Assembly (NCBI GenBank): GCA_017163975.1
Contig: JAFFSR010000031.1
Coordinates: 2,500,342-2,564,341 of the forward strand
Direction of reading: 5' to 3'
DNA: 64,000 nt
DNA from: Anastatus disparis
Lineage: Eukaryota; Arthropoda; Insecta; Hymenoptera; Eupelmidae
The position numbers and the translations under genes were made by a program. Below, piece after piece: positions 10,172 through 22,096 of this stretch (position 1 is its first letter; the number at the start of each line of letters is the position of its first letter). The notes under the pieces are model-generated. The model searched no databases. It was not told where the DNA came from and worked only from the letters and a program-made list of their open reading frames with translations.

Positions 10172-11600
10172 ATGGCGTCAGAAAGCCAAGAGCCCACTGC
10201 CTTAACCTCTAAGCGAAAGCAGCCAACGCAAAACATTATGGCGGAACAGGTCGAGCTACCTACAGCCAAATCATTTATATCAAAATGACAAAGACAGAGA
10301 ACCCAACGATAGTACGATACCTCTCGCCTCTAGCTCGGGCTCATTGATCAGAGACATAAATAATAGTCCCGCAGACTGCACGGATGTACTCAAAGAAAAC
10401 AATGATTATATTTTTTCAAAAAAATTTGTTTAAACGGTAACTACAATTAAAGCTACGCAATAACAATCACAATTCGATACTCTGAAATCTAACATGTTTA
10501 ATGTACTAGACAAGGATAGCACCCAGTCAGGAGTAGACAATCAAACAGCCAATCCTCATACTAATAAATCCAATAATAAAAGGATCAAGCCACCGCCTAT
10601 ATATTGCAAGCACAGTTCACCTAAATCACTGATCAATGCCATTGCCCAAGTAATAGATAAAAAAAAGTTTTATTTGACGGACTTTGTAGAGGATAGTCTG
10701 ATAAATCTGACAATCATAACAGCTGATATGGAAACCTACACTAAACTCAAGGAGTTTCTAAAAAAATAGATGTACAATTTTTTACATACACAGCACAAAA
10801 CGAAAAAAGCAAGCTTCTTGTCTTGAAAGGAATAAACGATATATATACGCCTGAAGGAGTAAAATCAGAACATGAATATATCGAATTTAGAAATAAAAAA
10901 ATTGAAAAACTTAGAGTTGGTGCAAATTGTCCACAAAAAACACATTTATTAGTTCAGCTCAACTTCAATAGCATTAAAAAAAATATCACCGTTATCAAAA
11001 ACATCTTCAACCTTAAAGTACGATGGGGAACCTTTAGGAAAAAGAATGCCTATCAATGCCATAGATGTCAGCGAGTAGGACATGCAAGCATTAACTGCAA
11101 TTTAAAATATCGCTGTGTTAAATGCAAGGAAGATCATGAGCCTGGCCTGTGCAGGAGACCAAATAAAGAAAAATCATCACCACCATACTGTGTCAACTGC
11201 TGTTAAAAAGGTCACACAGCCAATTACCGTGGCTGCAGTTATATGAAATTTGCTCAATCAACAGTACAAAAAAATATAAGAAATCCACACCAAAAACAGT
11301 TCTGCAAAGAATCTTAGAACCACTACTCCATCTATATCGTAAGCTAATGTCACAACAAGTAACAACACACATACCAGCCGGCAGAAGCCGCAACATAACA
11401 CCGTATCTCATAACTCTACTGAAGGTGTCGCCACGACACAGACATATGTAATCAAAAGCGACGGAAGCCTTTTCAACAACCTTGAAAGAAAATTTTTAAA
11501 TACTATGAACACACAGAACGCTAACCTACAAAACCAAATCACTGAACAAAACCGTAAGTTAAAAATTGTATTCGATAAACTAAATTTACAATGGAAGTGA
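10172..11600 (+). pseudogene. Jockey-type ORF1 (gag-like, CCHC zinc knuckles)
   Basis: The start MASESQEPTALTSKRKQP at 10172 soon meets frameshifts. Two long open parts follow: 10494-10769 (with RIKPPPIYCKHSSPKSLINA) and 10823-11206. The second part carries zinc knuckles CHRCQRVGHASINC and CVKCKEDHEPGLC. A third, CVNCC then KGHTANYRGC, is cut by a TAA at 11204-11206. The C-terminal piece TQNANLQNQITEQNRKLK ends at 11600. PPPIY plus consecutive knuckles is the ORF1 pattern of Jockey-clade elements, whose ORF1 coats the element RNA. At least two frameshifts and one stop mean it is not expressed as one protein. Confidence 0.75.
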
Positions 11601-11840
11601 CCTAAATAAGTTGTTAATAATATCAATTAATTTAAATACGCATAAACAGAGCTCAGCTGTAACAATTTCCGATTATCTTTTTTATTCATAATATACTGTA
11701 AAATATTAGTTTGGAATCTAACGTCGAATAACATATTATATTAAGTATAAATCCTATGTAAATATTTTAATAAGTATTAAACTTGTGTAAATATTGTAAA
11801 TAATGCCGGAAATGCTTCGGCGCTATCCCTTTTTATTTAT
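10172..11840 (+). mobile_element. Jockey-type non-LTR element, ORF2 deleted
   Basis: ORF1 (10172-11600) is followed at about 11701-11740 by a dozen codons reading KILVWNLTSNN, the usual start of a Jockey ORF2 endonuclease (WNxNG). The sequence then passes directly into an AT-rich 3' region ending in a T/A-rich tract near 11840. Several kilobases of ORF2 are therefore missing by internal deletion. Confidence 0.6.
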
Positions 11841-12115
11841 TATTTTTTTTTTTTTTTCTTAAGTCACAGAAGATTTGGTTTTTCAATTATTATAATTTTC
11901 CAAACACACGTATACATAAATCAACGTTATTCTAGTCTAATTACAGACAAGGCGTCCGATTAACAAATTATAAAATGATTAACAAGAGTCATTGTTAATC
12001 TAAGAGTCCTAGCTACCTAGGCAATACCATTAATATACACTATATTGTAACTCACTTTTGTATCTTTTTGCTTTCATATTTGAACTCGGGAGTCAAAAAT
12101 AGTGGTTTCCAGAAA

Positions 12116-12162
12116 ATGTCTGTGTGTGTGTGTGTGTGTGTATGTGTGTGTGTGTGTGTATG
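12116..12162. repeat. (TG)n microsatellite
   Basis: TG dinucleotide tract with TATG interruptions immediately before the 164-bp satellite array. Confidence 0.85.
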
Positions 12163-12179
12163 ATGTCAGTTAGTAAATT

Positions 12180-13770
12180 GTATGTCGAAAACTACTTGAT
12201 GGATTGGCTTCTAGTTTTGCATGAAATTTATTTTTTTGTCTAACTTGCTAAGAAGCTATTGATAATTAGTTCTTCTAGCGTAGTTTTGATTTTAGAGTCG
12301 TTTATAAAAAAAAAATATTTCAATTTTTCATTTTTCTGGTTTTTTTCGTTTACTGTTTGATGAATTTGCTTCAAAATTTGCATGGAAATTATTTGCGATT
12401 GCCCAAATAAAATAAATTCCTAAAAACTGATTTTCTTTGCTTAGTTTTAATTTTAGAACATTTTGAAATTAAAAAAAAAAATATTTATATTTATTAAGCT
12501 AATAACATCTTAAAAACTACTCGATGAATTGACTTCAAATTTTCAATACAATTCAATTTTTCGATTAACTGGTGTGGAAGCTATTGAGAATTGGTTTTCT
12601 TAGCGTAGTTTTAATTTTATAGCTATTTTAGTTATTTTTAAAAAATTTCGATCTTTCATTTTTTTTTGTATTTTACGTTACTCAAAAAGTTTGCTTGAAA
12701 ATTTGTATGGAACTTATTTTTGACTGTCAAAAGAAGAAAAACTTTTGGGAACTGATTTTCTTAGCGCACTTTTAATTTTGAAGCATTTTTGAAATTAAGA
12801 AAAAAATTTTTATTTATAATTTTTTTTTTATTTTACGAAAACCATTCGATAGATTTGCTCCAAAATTTGTATGCAAGTAATTCGCTACTGTCTAAAGAAA
12901 ACAGACTTTGGAAAACTAATTTTCTTAGAGCACTTTTAATTTTAGAGCATTTTGAAAATTTTCAAAAAAATTTTTATTTTTCATTTATTTTCTATTTTGC
13001 GTAAACCATACTATAAATTTTCTCCAAAATTTTTGTACAATTAATTTGCTATTGTCTGAAAAAAATAAGCTTTTAAAAACTAATTTTCTTAAAGTGGTTA
13101 CAATTTAAGAGAATTTTAAAGATTTAAAAAAAAATTTCGATTCTTTATTTCTTATTTTTTTATTTTACGTAAAGTACTCGATAGATTTGTTCTAAAATTT
13201 GCAGGGAAATTATTTGCAACTGCCAACAAAAGGAAAATTTTTAAAAATTGATTTTCATAGGGTTGTTTTAATTTAAGAGCATTTTTAAAATTTTGAAAAG
13301 AAAATGTTATTTATTTAGCCAATTAGATCTCGAAAATTACTCGATGAATTTACTTCAAATTTTGCATACTATCTATGTTTTCGTATAAGTAGACGGGAAG
13401 GTATTGAAAATTGGTATTCATAGAGTAGTTTTTTTTATAGAGCCATTTTAAGAATTTAAAAAAAATTTTCGATTTTTCATTTATTTTGTATTTTACGTAA
13501 ATTACTTGATGAATTTGCTTTGAAATTTGCATGAGAATCATTTGCAACTGCCAAAAGGAGTCTGACTTTTAAAAACCGATTTTCTTAGCGTAGTTTTAAT
13601 TTAAAAAAATTTTTTTAATTTTTTTTTTTAATTTTCATTTTTTATTTTTTTTCCATTTTACGTAAACTACTCGATAGATTTGCTCTAAAATTTGTATACA
13701 AGTTATTTGCTGCTGTCTTTATAAAACAAGCTTTTAAAAAATAATTTTCTTAGCGTAGCTCTTCTTAATT
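12180..13770. repeat. Satellite array, ~164-bp unit, about ten copies
   Basis: The landmark TTTTCTTAGCGTAGTTTTAA and its variants recurs at about 12270, 12431, 12595, 12756, 12920, 13084, 13252, 13414, 13580 and 13745, spaced 161-168 bases. A second landmark (ACTCGATGAATTTGCTTCAA) recurs between them. Copies are well diverged, so the array is old or degenerating. Open frames inside are artefacts. Confidence 0.85.
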
Positions 13771-14325
13771 AGTTCTTTTGATTTCTGATTTAACGCTTTT
13801 ACTTACTCTTTTCTTACTTCCTCACTTCCTCTTTGTCCTTTTTTCTCAGTTTGATCCTCATTTTTACCCTATTTTCATCCGTTCTTGTCCCTCTCTTCCT
13901 ATTTACTAATCATTCTCTCAGATTCACTAATTTTTCTTGAATATCAATTGTATTTTATATTAAAATCACATTTAAAAAAATCAAATCAAATTACTTTAAT
14001 TCAATGAGCTTGATGAGAAAGCATTGCACTAAAGCACTTGGCAGCGTTTTTTTGGTTGTTTGTTATAAGAAAAATATGTATCTGCGCATACAATTCAATG
14101 TATCTTAATATTTTGTAAACAATTTAAATAAAAAAAAAAGGTCTCATATCCCATAGGTCGTGAGTCCGCGTCCCAGTTAGGTCGAAAATTTTTAATGCAT
14201 TTTTTCAAGTTTTATATTATTATTGGGTAATCCATAATTTATTTAATCAATTTAATTCTAAAATTTTGATATATCAAAATATAAAATGCAATAAAATTAA
14301 TTTTTTATTTTCAATAGATAATATC
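13771..14325. other. Spacer with a pyrimidine-rich block and a weak tRNA-like motif
   Basis: 13795-13930 is pyrimidine-rich on the plus strand. Near 14141-14175 a B-box-like GGTCGTGAGTCCGCGTCCC occurs without a matching A box, so it could be the remains of a SINE. Confidence 0.35.
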
Positions 14326-14327
14326 TA

Positions 14328-14452
14328 CAGAATCCGACCTGCTTTACTCGCTAAAATCCTGAAAGAATATGGGACGGATCCCTACAAAAATCTATCGAGT
14401 TCTACCTGCTAGAATCCAGGTAGAAATGAGTAAAACTAGTCGGATTCTGGTA
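14328..14452. mobile_element. Short foldback element
   Basis: CAGAATCCGACCTGCTTTACTC at the left is matched by the reverse complement of GAGTAAAACTAGTCGGATTC at the right, and inner AATCCTG/CTAGAATCCAGG blocks also pair. Size is about 120 bp with no ORF. Confidence 0.45.
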
Positions 14453-14560
14453 AGATAGAGGAGAAAATTTCCATCCGAGAAAATATTCTTTTCGATTAAT
14501 GTATAAATAGTAAAAATTGAATTTTATATATGTTAAAAGTTAATGAATATCCACGACTTA

Positions 14561-15224
14561 CAAGGAGAGTACCCGACCTTCGGGAAACGGATTCGACTAA
14601 ATCTGCAGGATATGATTTTTTGATAAAAAAAAATGAACCCATGTTCTTTCTTTTCTTTGAATAGGCCCCATAGACGGAGATATAGACATTTTTTCGAAAA
14701 TATAATGAAAATGAGCTTTTATAAGATCTTGAATAACCAAACAACTAAGACCCTCACAAAAAAATGTATAGAAAATAAAATAAAGTACAAATTAATTTTT
14801 TTAATTTAGGCTTTGTTGCATTAAAAAAGCTTGTGTGTTACAGGCGATTAAAATGTGCTAATGAAATAGCGTAAAAAATTGATATATTATACGCTAAAAA
14901 TATTAATAAATATGTAGTAATTTTCAATTAGGCACAACTTTTGAACCACACAAGTTTTTTTAATGCAACAAAGCTTAAATTAAAGCATTTAATCTGTACT
15001 TTATTTTATTCTTTATATATTTGTTTGTAAGAGTCTCAGTTGTTTGGTTATTCAAGATCTTATAAATGCTCCTCTTTATTATATTTTCGAAAAAAATGCC
15101 TATATCTCCGTCTATGGGGCCTATTCAAAGAAAAGAAAAAACACGGATTCATTTTTTTTCATCAAAAAATCATATCCCGTAGTTTTAGCCAAATCCGTTT
15201 CCCGAAGGTCGGGTACTCTCCTTG
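14561..15224. mobile_element. 664-bp foldback DNA element, TTA target duplication
   Basis: Arms of about 285 bp (14561 to about 14846 and about 14950-15224) are imperfect reverse complements. They begin CAAGGAGAGTACCCGACC and end GGTCGGGTACTCTCCTTG, around a core of about 100 bp. TTA lies on both sides (14558-14560 and 15225-15227). A 3-bp TTA duplication is the habit of PIF/Harbinger-type transposases, but the termini do not decide the family. The mirrored open frames in the arms are artefacts of the palindrome. Confidence 0.75.
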
Positions 15225-15463
15225 TTAGATTGAAACTCCGCCATTTCAAAATGTTTTAAATATGCTGCTATTTCCATTTGATTTCAAAAATATGTCTGTG
15301 TCACTAATATCTTTAAACGCGTTTAAATGAGCAAAATGATATATTCTTCTAAAAAAATTGTAATAACAGGTTATTCAAAACTTTTTTCAAATGGTAGAGT
15401 TTAAAAAATTTTTTTGAATTGGTGGGGCTTTGATCCAAGTTGACAATGTGTATATTGTTATAC

Positions 15464-15801
15464 CTCAGAGAACATGAACTTTTTCTTGACATTATAAGTG
15501 ACCGTTCCATTTTCATTGAAAACAATATTGACTTTTTCCCACGTTTCAAGATAAACATACGGTCCAATTTCTTGAAGAGCTGGCTTTTCACCATTATTGA
15601 GGAATTCATCAGCATTGGTTACGTTATATATATAAACATGCATTTGAGGTGTAACTGGTGGTTTACTCCACCAACCATATGTGCGTCCTCCATCAGCTAA
15701 AGCAATTTCTTTGTCCAATATTTTTCGTATAAGCTGAGGAAAAATGGCAGCTAGAACTCCGGCAATAATTATCATGAGTGCTCCTGTCGCCACAGCAGCC
15801 C
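15464..15801 (-). CDS. CD36/scavenger receptor class B family, internal exon
   Basis: This 338-bp minus-strand exon begins after the acceptor TTTTAG at 15802-15807 and ends at the donor GAG|GTATAA (intron from 15463). It encodes a membrane segment (ATGALMIIIAGVLAAIF), the N-terminal transmembrane helix of the CD36 fold. The start of the ectodomain follows: RTYGWWSKPPVTPQMHVYIY, NVTNADEFLNNGEKPAL and QEIGPYVYLETWEK. An NVT glycosylation sequon lies in the conserved YNVTN block. Family members are two-pass receptors for lipids, carotenoids, pheromones or apoptotic cells; the member cannot be told from one exon. There is no initiator Met, because the apparent start is GTG inside the exon. The entry phase is 1. 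No later exon is recognisable in the remaining 15 kb of this strand. Confidence 0.85.
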
Positions 15802-16882
15802 CTAAAATTTAACAAATTCAAGAAATTGTTAATTTTTCCTACATTTCAATATAAATTATGCTTTCAGCAAAAGTAATGTCCGAAATCTCAAATTTCCAAA
15901 ATTGCTAAACTCATTTTGGAGAAATACAGAATTGTAGAAGGTAAAGAAACGAATTTTTGCTATTTTATGAGAGATATAAAAATTAAAAACTTCCAATTTT
16001 TTCATTTTAATGTTATTTAAAAATAGGTCACTATAAGCTGAAGAATTTCCATCAAAATATCTTGAAATCGCTTATAGTATCGTACAATACTTCTAAATTT
16101 ATAAAAATTTTGACAATTAATTATTATTTTAAATTTTTAATTGTAAAATAATCGTTATAGAAAATTAGTTTTCTTAAGGCCACCCCGAAATCACGTCATT
16201 CTTTCTTGGCATCGGAAATGGAATGTCGTATTTTTGGCCCTTTGTTAAAAAAAATAATATATTAACCACAGAAGGGAAAATGGTCATCTCATAGCTTGAG
16301 TTTGTCTATTTACGTGAGCTATTAGATGACCAATGCTTTTCCTCCTCAAGTTGACAATATACAATTTTCACTCCCTGAAAAGCTTTTTTTTCAGGATGAA
16401 AGAAACTTTTTAAAAATTTGTCGCTTGATTTTCCAACAATTGACTGATATAGAGAAATTTCAATAACTTTTATTCTCAGAGTTGATCGCTACACGCTGAC
16501 CCACGCGAAACTTTAATCAAACTTTTTTCTTTTAGACAATTTTCAGGAGGATCTTAATTAAGAGGGATGATTGGAAAAATCGGCCAAGACGCTGTGCTGA
16601 TGTGACTAACCGGTTAATACAATCATAACTCAAAGGGCGCGGAATCGATTCCCCGCTAAATTCAATTCCATGGAAGCATTGTCTGCTGTGCATTGTTTTT
16701 CCGGATTTTCTATGGCTAGGATCAAAATCGTGAACCGTTTTATCCCAGTCCGTGGGCTGACATCACATTTAATAATATGTCATTAATCATGGCTAAGCAC
16801 GAGTGACACCACGTCAAATAATGTCATTAAACCAGATATTTATGGATCTTGTCCCATTGAAAATAATAAAAAAAAAAATTAC
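15802..16882 (-). other. Probable CD36-gene intron
   Basis: This lies between the exon at 15464-15801 and a donor-like CAAG|GTAATT at 16882-16883. It is AT-rich and holds a SINE at about 16583-16880. The boundary at 16883 depends on the tentative micro-exon. Confidence 0.4.
16583..16882 (+). mobile_element. tRNA-derived SINE
   Basis: The head carries a B-box-like GGAATCGATTCCCCGC preceded by an A-box-like GATGTGACTAACCGG. An unrelated body ends CTTGTCCCATTGAAAATAAT and an A-tail. It is opposite in strand to the CD36 exons and sits in the putative intron. The internal promoter boxes are diverged. Confidence 0.5.
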
Positions 16883-16912
16883 CTTGAAGAATAAAAGTTT
16901 CACTTGAAGATT
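16883..16912 (-). CDS. Possible 30-bp micro-exon of the CD36-family gene
   Basis: On the minus strand, ATTGCAG (acceptor) is followed by 30 bases coding SSSETFILQ and a donor CAAG|GTAATT. The end phase (1) matches the start phase of the exon at 15801 and gives ...FILQ-G-AAVATGALM across the junction. The frame is open upstream to about 16990, so a longer exon is possible. The sequence itself is not distinctive. Confidence 0.3.
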
Positions 16913-16989
16913 CTGCAATACCGATGTTCCCTTGATGCTTTTTCTCATAAAAAGTAAGGAAACATATTTTTTGATTGATACTAGTTTAT

Positions 16990-19128
16990 AGTTAAAAAAT
17001 TTTAATAGTAATTGATTTTTAAATTCTTTATGAATCTGTAGGCAGCGCTAAAGTATTTTAAGAGTCTATGAAAAGTCTTAAAATATTTCTATGAAAATTA
17101 ATCTACAGGCAGAGATTTATCTCTTAAAATGCTATCAAAGTAAGAATAAGAAATCCAAAGTTCTAAGTTTTCATTTCACATCGAAAACTTATGACTCTCA
17201 GGTAATTTAAGGTACTGAATTCGGATCTGCTATAAAATATGAAATTTCTCTGGTGGATTCAGAAGATAACGTCAAAATAATGTTAAAAACGGCGTTTTTA
17301 GTGGTACAGGCTTAAAAAAAGAGTATATAATTCATGTTGAAATTCATATTCGGCGGGTGAAATTATACGGAAAATGGGTTTTTGATATTGGGAACTCGCC
17401 CATTTGCGATGACCTTTCGTGACAAGGCTGTGAAATAATCTAAAACACAACTTTGCATTGAGTAGCATAGCAAGTGGTGTTTAATTTTTATTTTTTAATT
17501 AAAAACTTATTTACAATGTAATCAAAAGAGTTCAAAACGCGTGAAAAAAATTCAGACAGAGATTATTGTGTAATTAGGGATCGTGAAATTTAAGCAGCCT
17601 AGAATTTAAATGTTAGTTTTAATCTCTTTCCGAGAGTAAATCGAGGTCATGCAAACAAGCAGAATATATTTGACAACTCTGCGAAGATAGATTTGTATGA
17701 AGCGTGGACAAGTAGACGTCTGCAAGCCATAAGCTATGAAGTTAACCTCACCGTCGAATGTATATTTCTTATTTATTTCACATTTTATTTCGAATTGGGC
17801 CTGATAAACCATTTTTTCTTGTATAAATTTACGTCGTGCATGATTGGTGTCAGCGTATTTACAAATATTTTTCATGGTGATGATGTTTAGACTAAAAAAC
17901 TATTGTCATTACATTTAAGCCCAGCTTGTACTGTGAAACGCTGTCGCCATGTTAGTATACTATATATATAGGTTACGCCATGTGAGTTCCCAATAGAATA
18001 AATCATGATCTTTTTTTTCAAGTCTTAACCGCTAGAAATGCCGTTTTGAACAATTTTTTGAGGTGATGTTGCAAATTTCCGGCATAATCTCCATTTTCCA
18101 TAACAGATGTGGATGCTGCGGGTTAAAATATGCAGGGATAACCGAATCAACCCTCCAGACGAACTCAATTTTTTGTGACCCTGTGCTATCAGAACACAAT
18201 GGAAGTTAATTAGCTAAATTTTTTAATATCTATGACGTCCCTTATTTTATGGCAAAAATTGGGACCATGTAATTAAAAAAGGAATGTTAACCATTTTTCA
18301 TCTCATAGGATAATATAAACCGCTAAAATGAAAATTTACATCAATAAGTAAAATTATAGAATATAGAAAATTCGATTCTCATACAACGAAAAATAGAACA
18401 TTCGATCTCTAAATATTCAGAAAATTTTAAAGTAACCCAGACTATATAAGCCCAAACAAAATAGTGAAAGTTATACTTATTGAATGAACATGAATAAAAA
18501 TATATTTATTTGAATATCAAGTTTAAATTATAAAAATGGACAAAAAGTTGTTAAAAAACATGCAAACGTATACGAGAGGATAGAGATACTGCAATTAATG
18601 CAGAAGTGAAATATATTATAAATATTTAGAATATATTTTATCATCTTCTACATCTTGCAGAGATAGATTGTTTTGTTATTCAATTTAAATAAAAAAATTA
18701 CTTTTACTCGAAATGGAAAACATTCAAAAACATCTTTCCATTTCTTATTCAAATTAGTATAATAATAAAAATTAAATTTCTCAATCAAACCTTTACATTT
18801 GGGCAATTCTCAAAAACTTCATTCATTTTGGTCACTCGATTTTTAACAATTCAAAAGTCTATAATACAAGTTTCTGGGGTGGCACACACTTCAAGAAGGG
18901 CTTAAATTACTAGCTTTTTAAAGTTGAATATGTAATTAAATTTTGGTATCGATTGGAAAATTGCCCTTTACGGTATATAATTTTATACGTCAAAAATGAT
19001 ACTTTTTTTTTTATTTTTCTACGTGTGTTTCTTGAGCCATAAAAAAAGGTGCATACTTTCGATCATTTTCAAATTTTTAGAGCATAATAAATACGGTAAA
19101 TACAAAAGTTTAAGCCTATCTTGGTACA
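16990..19128. other. Long AT-rich stretch, no gene supported
   Basis: Possible intron or intergenic DNA. An 89-codon minus-strand frame at 17606-17875 has no recognised domain. No tandem repeats or clear inverted repeats were noticed. Confidence 0.4.
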
Positions 19129-19487
19129 TGTGCCCTTCTTTATAAAGCTGATTGACTATTTTTAATGTAGGTGTAATTTTTAGGTGATAATTTTTTTGGT
19201 TTTTACACGTTTTAAACCATGCTTAGTCAATTGCGAACTATTTTTGAAAATTTTTGAAAAATTGAACTTAGAAAATTTTTTGTAAAATAAGTCAAAATTT
19301 TTTCTAAAACCAAATTTTTAAAAAATTTCCTAAGTTCAAATTTTTAAAAAATTTTCAAAAATAGTTCGCAATTGACTAAGTATGCTTTGAAACGTGTAAA
19401 AACCAAAAAAATCGTCACTTGAGATTTTGGCATGATTAATCACCTGAGAAATCAGGTGATTTGTCACCTGAGATTTTTTAGTAGGGC
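19129..19487. mobile_element. Foldback element with ~85-bp arms
   Basis: The block at about 19187-19272 (TTTTTACACGTTTTAAACC, CAATTGCGAACTATTTTTG) is repeated in reverse complement at about 19330-19416 around a 57-bp loop. Outer ends read GCCCTTCTTTATAAA and TTTTTTAGTAGGGC. The right end shares CCCTACT plus GTGATTAATCA blocks with the termini of the Polinton-type element at 20911 and 37805. Confidence 0.55.
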
Positions 19488-19659
19488 ATAAGCTGGTCAT
19501 ATTCCGTCGAAATAAGACTGGGTTTGTGACCATAACATGGTTGAAAACCATAAAATACACCATAATAACACCGTAAATCCAGGCTTTTTTCTACCAAGGA
19601 TACTGACGTCTTAAAATATTTTGTTTGTAAAATAAAAGGATATTCAGCCAAACATTATA

Positions 19660-20272
19660 AAAAAATGATACAGTATCAAAAATTAACGAAGAAATCCCAG
19701 AAAATGAACCATTAGCCAATTCAGGAAATAATAGCTCTGTAGAAGATATCTGTACAAAGAATACACCTGCAAGCAAGATAAACAGCACTTAAAATAAATC
19801 AATGACGGATGCATCTAGTCTTTAACAAGAGACAACATTTAAAAGGCCCCTTTCAACAACAAGTATCAAAGCCTCTGCTATTCTCCCTCCTTCAGGAAAA
19901 TAAAAATAAAAATTAATAGAAAATCATTTAAAAAAATGAAAGTCGAATTGAGCCTAAGTAACAAATTAGCAAAAATTGAAAATGCTTTGAGTTGAAATAC
20001 TTTTTTCGAGTCTGAAAATACGTTCACATTCAATTACACGCAATTCGTCAATTTTATTAAAAATACATACCAAAACCCAAACGTGTTCTCTAAAACAGAA
20101 ATACTATAAAAAAATCGGTCTAAAATTATTGAATTCATAACAAAAATTTATAATAATGTTACAGATAAGTTGGTAAAAGCAAAACTTACAAAAATAAAGA
20201 AAAAGCTCATGTTAAAAAATTTTCAAGACCCAAATCAAGACGCTAACTTAACCCGCCATATCATTGTTTGAT
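19660..20272 (+). pseudogene. Decayed ORF, probable transposon ORF1 or gag
   Basis: One plus-strand frame stays in register for about 200 codons but contains about seven stop codons. Coherent stretches include EIPENEPLANSGNNSSVED, FKRPLSTTSIKASAILPPS, NYTQFVNFIKNTYQNPNVF and KIIEFITKIYNNVTDKLVK. Keeping one frame with only point-mutated stops indicates a formerly coding sequence. No zinc knuckle or named domain is seen. Minus-strand frames in this area are shadows. Confidence 0.4.
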
Positions 20273-20274
20273 CA

Positions 20275-20910
20275 TATAAAATCGGTATTTTTTTTTTAAA
20301 TAATTTGAGTATTCATAACTTTAGTTTTTTAGTTTTACTAGAAAATACATTCGCGCAAGCGCGCCCTATATCTAATCTAAATCTATAAATTTTTAATGAT
20401 TGATTGTGGATACGATATTATTGTTTTCTGTTTATTATTAAAAAATAATAGTTTCATATCTACTAATATCTGCATCAGTAAAGAAATTGATGTTATATAC
20501 TCATGTATCAGAGCAATCTATACGCCATTGATTAAATTCATTCAATACATGAGACACGAATAATTTCGAGAAAAATAAATTCTATACAAAAGAAATATTA
20601 TTACTTTATTCATTTTTTTATTATTATTTAAAAAAATTAAAGAAATAGTAAACTTTTATTATTATTTAGACTTCTTAAATCTTAAAGGCGTGCAAGCATT
20701 TTCAAAATTTAAATAATTCAAACTATTAAAAAATCAAAAGTTATTTTACAAATATTGCATTTTAATATTTAAATTAACTTTCAAATATCGTCTTTGATTT
20801 CCAAGATATATTATAAGTGAATTCCAAAATCGATCTCTGGACATAGTTATGTAAAATTGTCCATGATTAAAAACATGGGAACCCGAAATTCTCAACAGCT
20901 AATGAATGAA
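20275..20910. other. AT-rich spacer left of the Polinton-type element
   Basis: No gene or repeat recognised. Confidence 0.45.
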
Positions 20911-21799
20911 TCCCTACTGGAAAAAGCCAAGTGATTAATCACTTGATTTATCATCTGATTTATCATCTTATTTATTATATGATTAATCACCTGACTTTAT
21001 GACATAATCTGACAGGTGATATACAAGTGAAAAATCATGTGAATAATCAGATGAAAAATCGGGTGATGAAATCAAATGAAAAATCAGGTGATTAATTAAG
21101 TGAAAAATCAAGTGATTAATCGGATGAAAAATCAGGTGATTAATCAAGTAAAAAATCAGGTAATAAAATGAAATGAAAAATCAGGTGATTAATCAAGTAA
21201 AATATTAAGTGAATATTTAGGTATCATGAATCATTCTATAGGTTTTATCTGTATCCATATTATATTTTTATTAGTTGACCAATATAACATAAGTAGATAA
21301 GCTATGGGATTTCTGGCTCACTGCATTTCTGGCTCATTACATTTCTAGCTCACTACATTTCTAACTCAGTGACTTTGAGAGTCAGGTGGGTTAGAAATGC
21401 AGGTGAGTCAGAAATGTCATGAGCCAGAAATGCAGGTGAGCCAGAATGTCGTGAGCCAAAATGCCGTGAGCCAAGAACCCCATAGCGAAAGGGCGAGCTG
21501 CCAGCGGCCAGCTGCGTGCTGTGATAAAGCTGCTGCGTAATTTCAAAAGTTTCATAATTTTTATTTTTCAATACTTTTTTATATTTATTTGATTATTATA
21601 AATCGAATAAAAATTATTTAAGCATTAAAAAAAATTTTTGAGACTTTGGTTGGTATCGAACTCACGACCCTTTGGACGCGGGGCAAGCACGTATACTACT
21701 ACGCCACCGAGTCACCTTACTTGAGAAATTTTAAAACTTGTATAATAGGAATGCATCATAATTTTCATAAATTATTTAGACATTAATAATTATTAATTG

Positions 21800-21875
<76 letters not shown>

Positions 21876-22096
21876 GTATACACTTAGAAATTAAAAATAA
21901 TGATTAGTACAACAAATATTAACCATGGATTTATTAGCATTATCTAAGTACATAATATAGTTGTAAAAGTTAAAATCACTTGAAAAAAATAATAGTGATC
22001 TACTTGATTTACACCATTCTAATGCATGAAAGTTCGCATGAAAGATTCACATGCAATGAGAAACTATGTCTACTTTTTTTTTAATTTAAAATAGTT
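20911..22096. repeat. Left terminal inverted repeat of the Polinton-type element
   Basis: The first 300 bases are built from GTGATTAATCA/GAAAAATCAGGTGATTAATC units. A GAGCCAGAAATGCAGT tandem block follows at about 21305-21475, then a tRNA-like segment on the minus strand (21645-21716) and an uninterrupted (TA)n at 21806-21874. A unique part to 22096 ends TTAAAATAGTTT. All of these recur in reverse order and orientation at 35384-37805, about 90% alike by eye. Confidence 0.75.

Noticed and set aside
14496..15259. Mirrored ORFs with similar proteins on the two strands
   Set aside because: They arise because the two arms of a foldback element are reverse complements; no domain is present.
17606..17875. 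89-codon minus-strand frame
   Set aside because: No recognisable domain, no splice context, and the size is expected by chance here.
19336..19788. Two minus-strand frames
   Set aside because: One lies in a foldback arm and the other opposes the decayed plus-strand frame.
21645..21716. tRNA gene candidate on the minus strand (and its mirror at 36172-36243)
   Set aside because: A and B boxes are visible, but acceptor and T stems pair poorly and both copies lie inside the terminal repeats, so a SINE or tRNA-like relic fits better.
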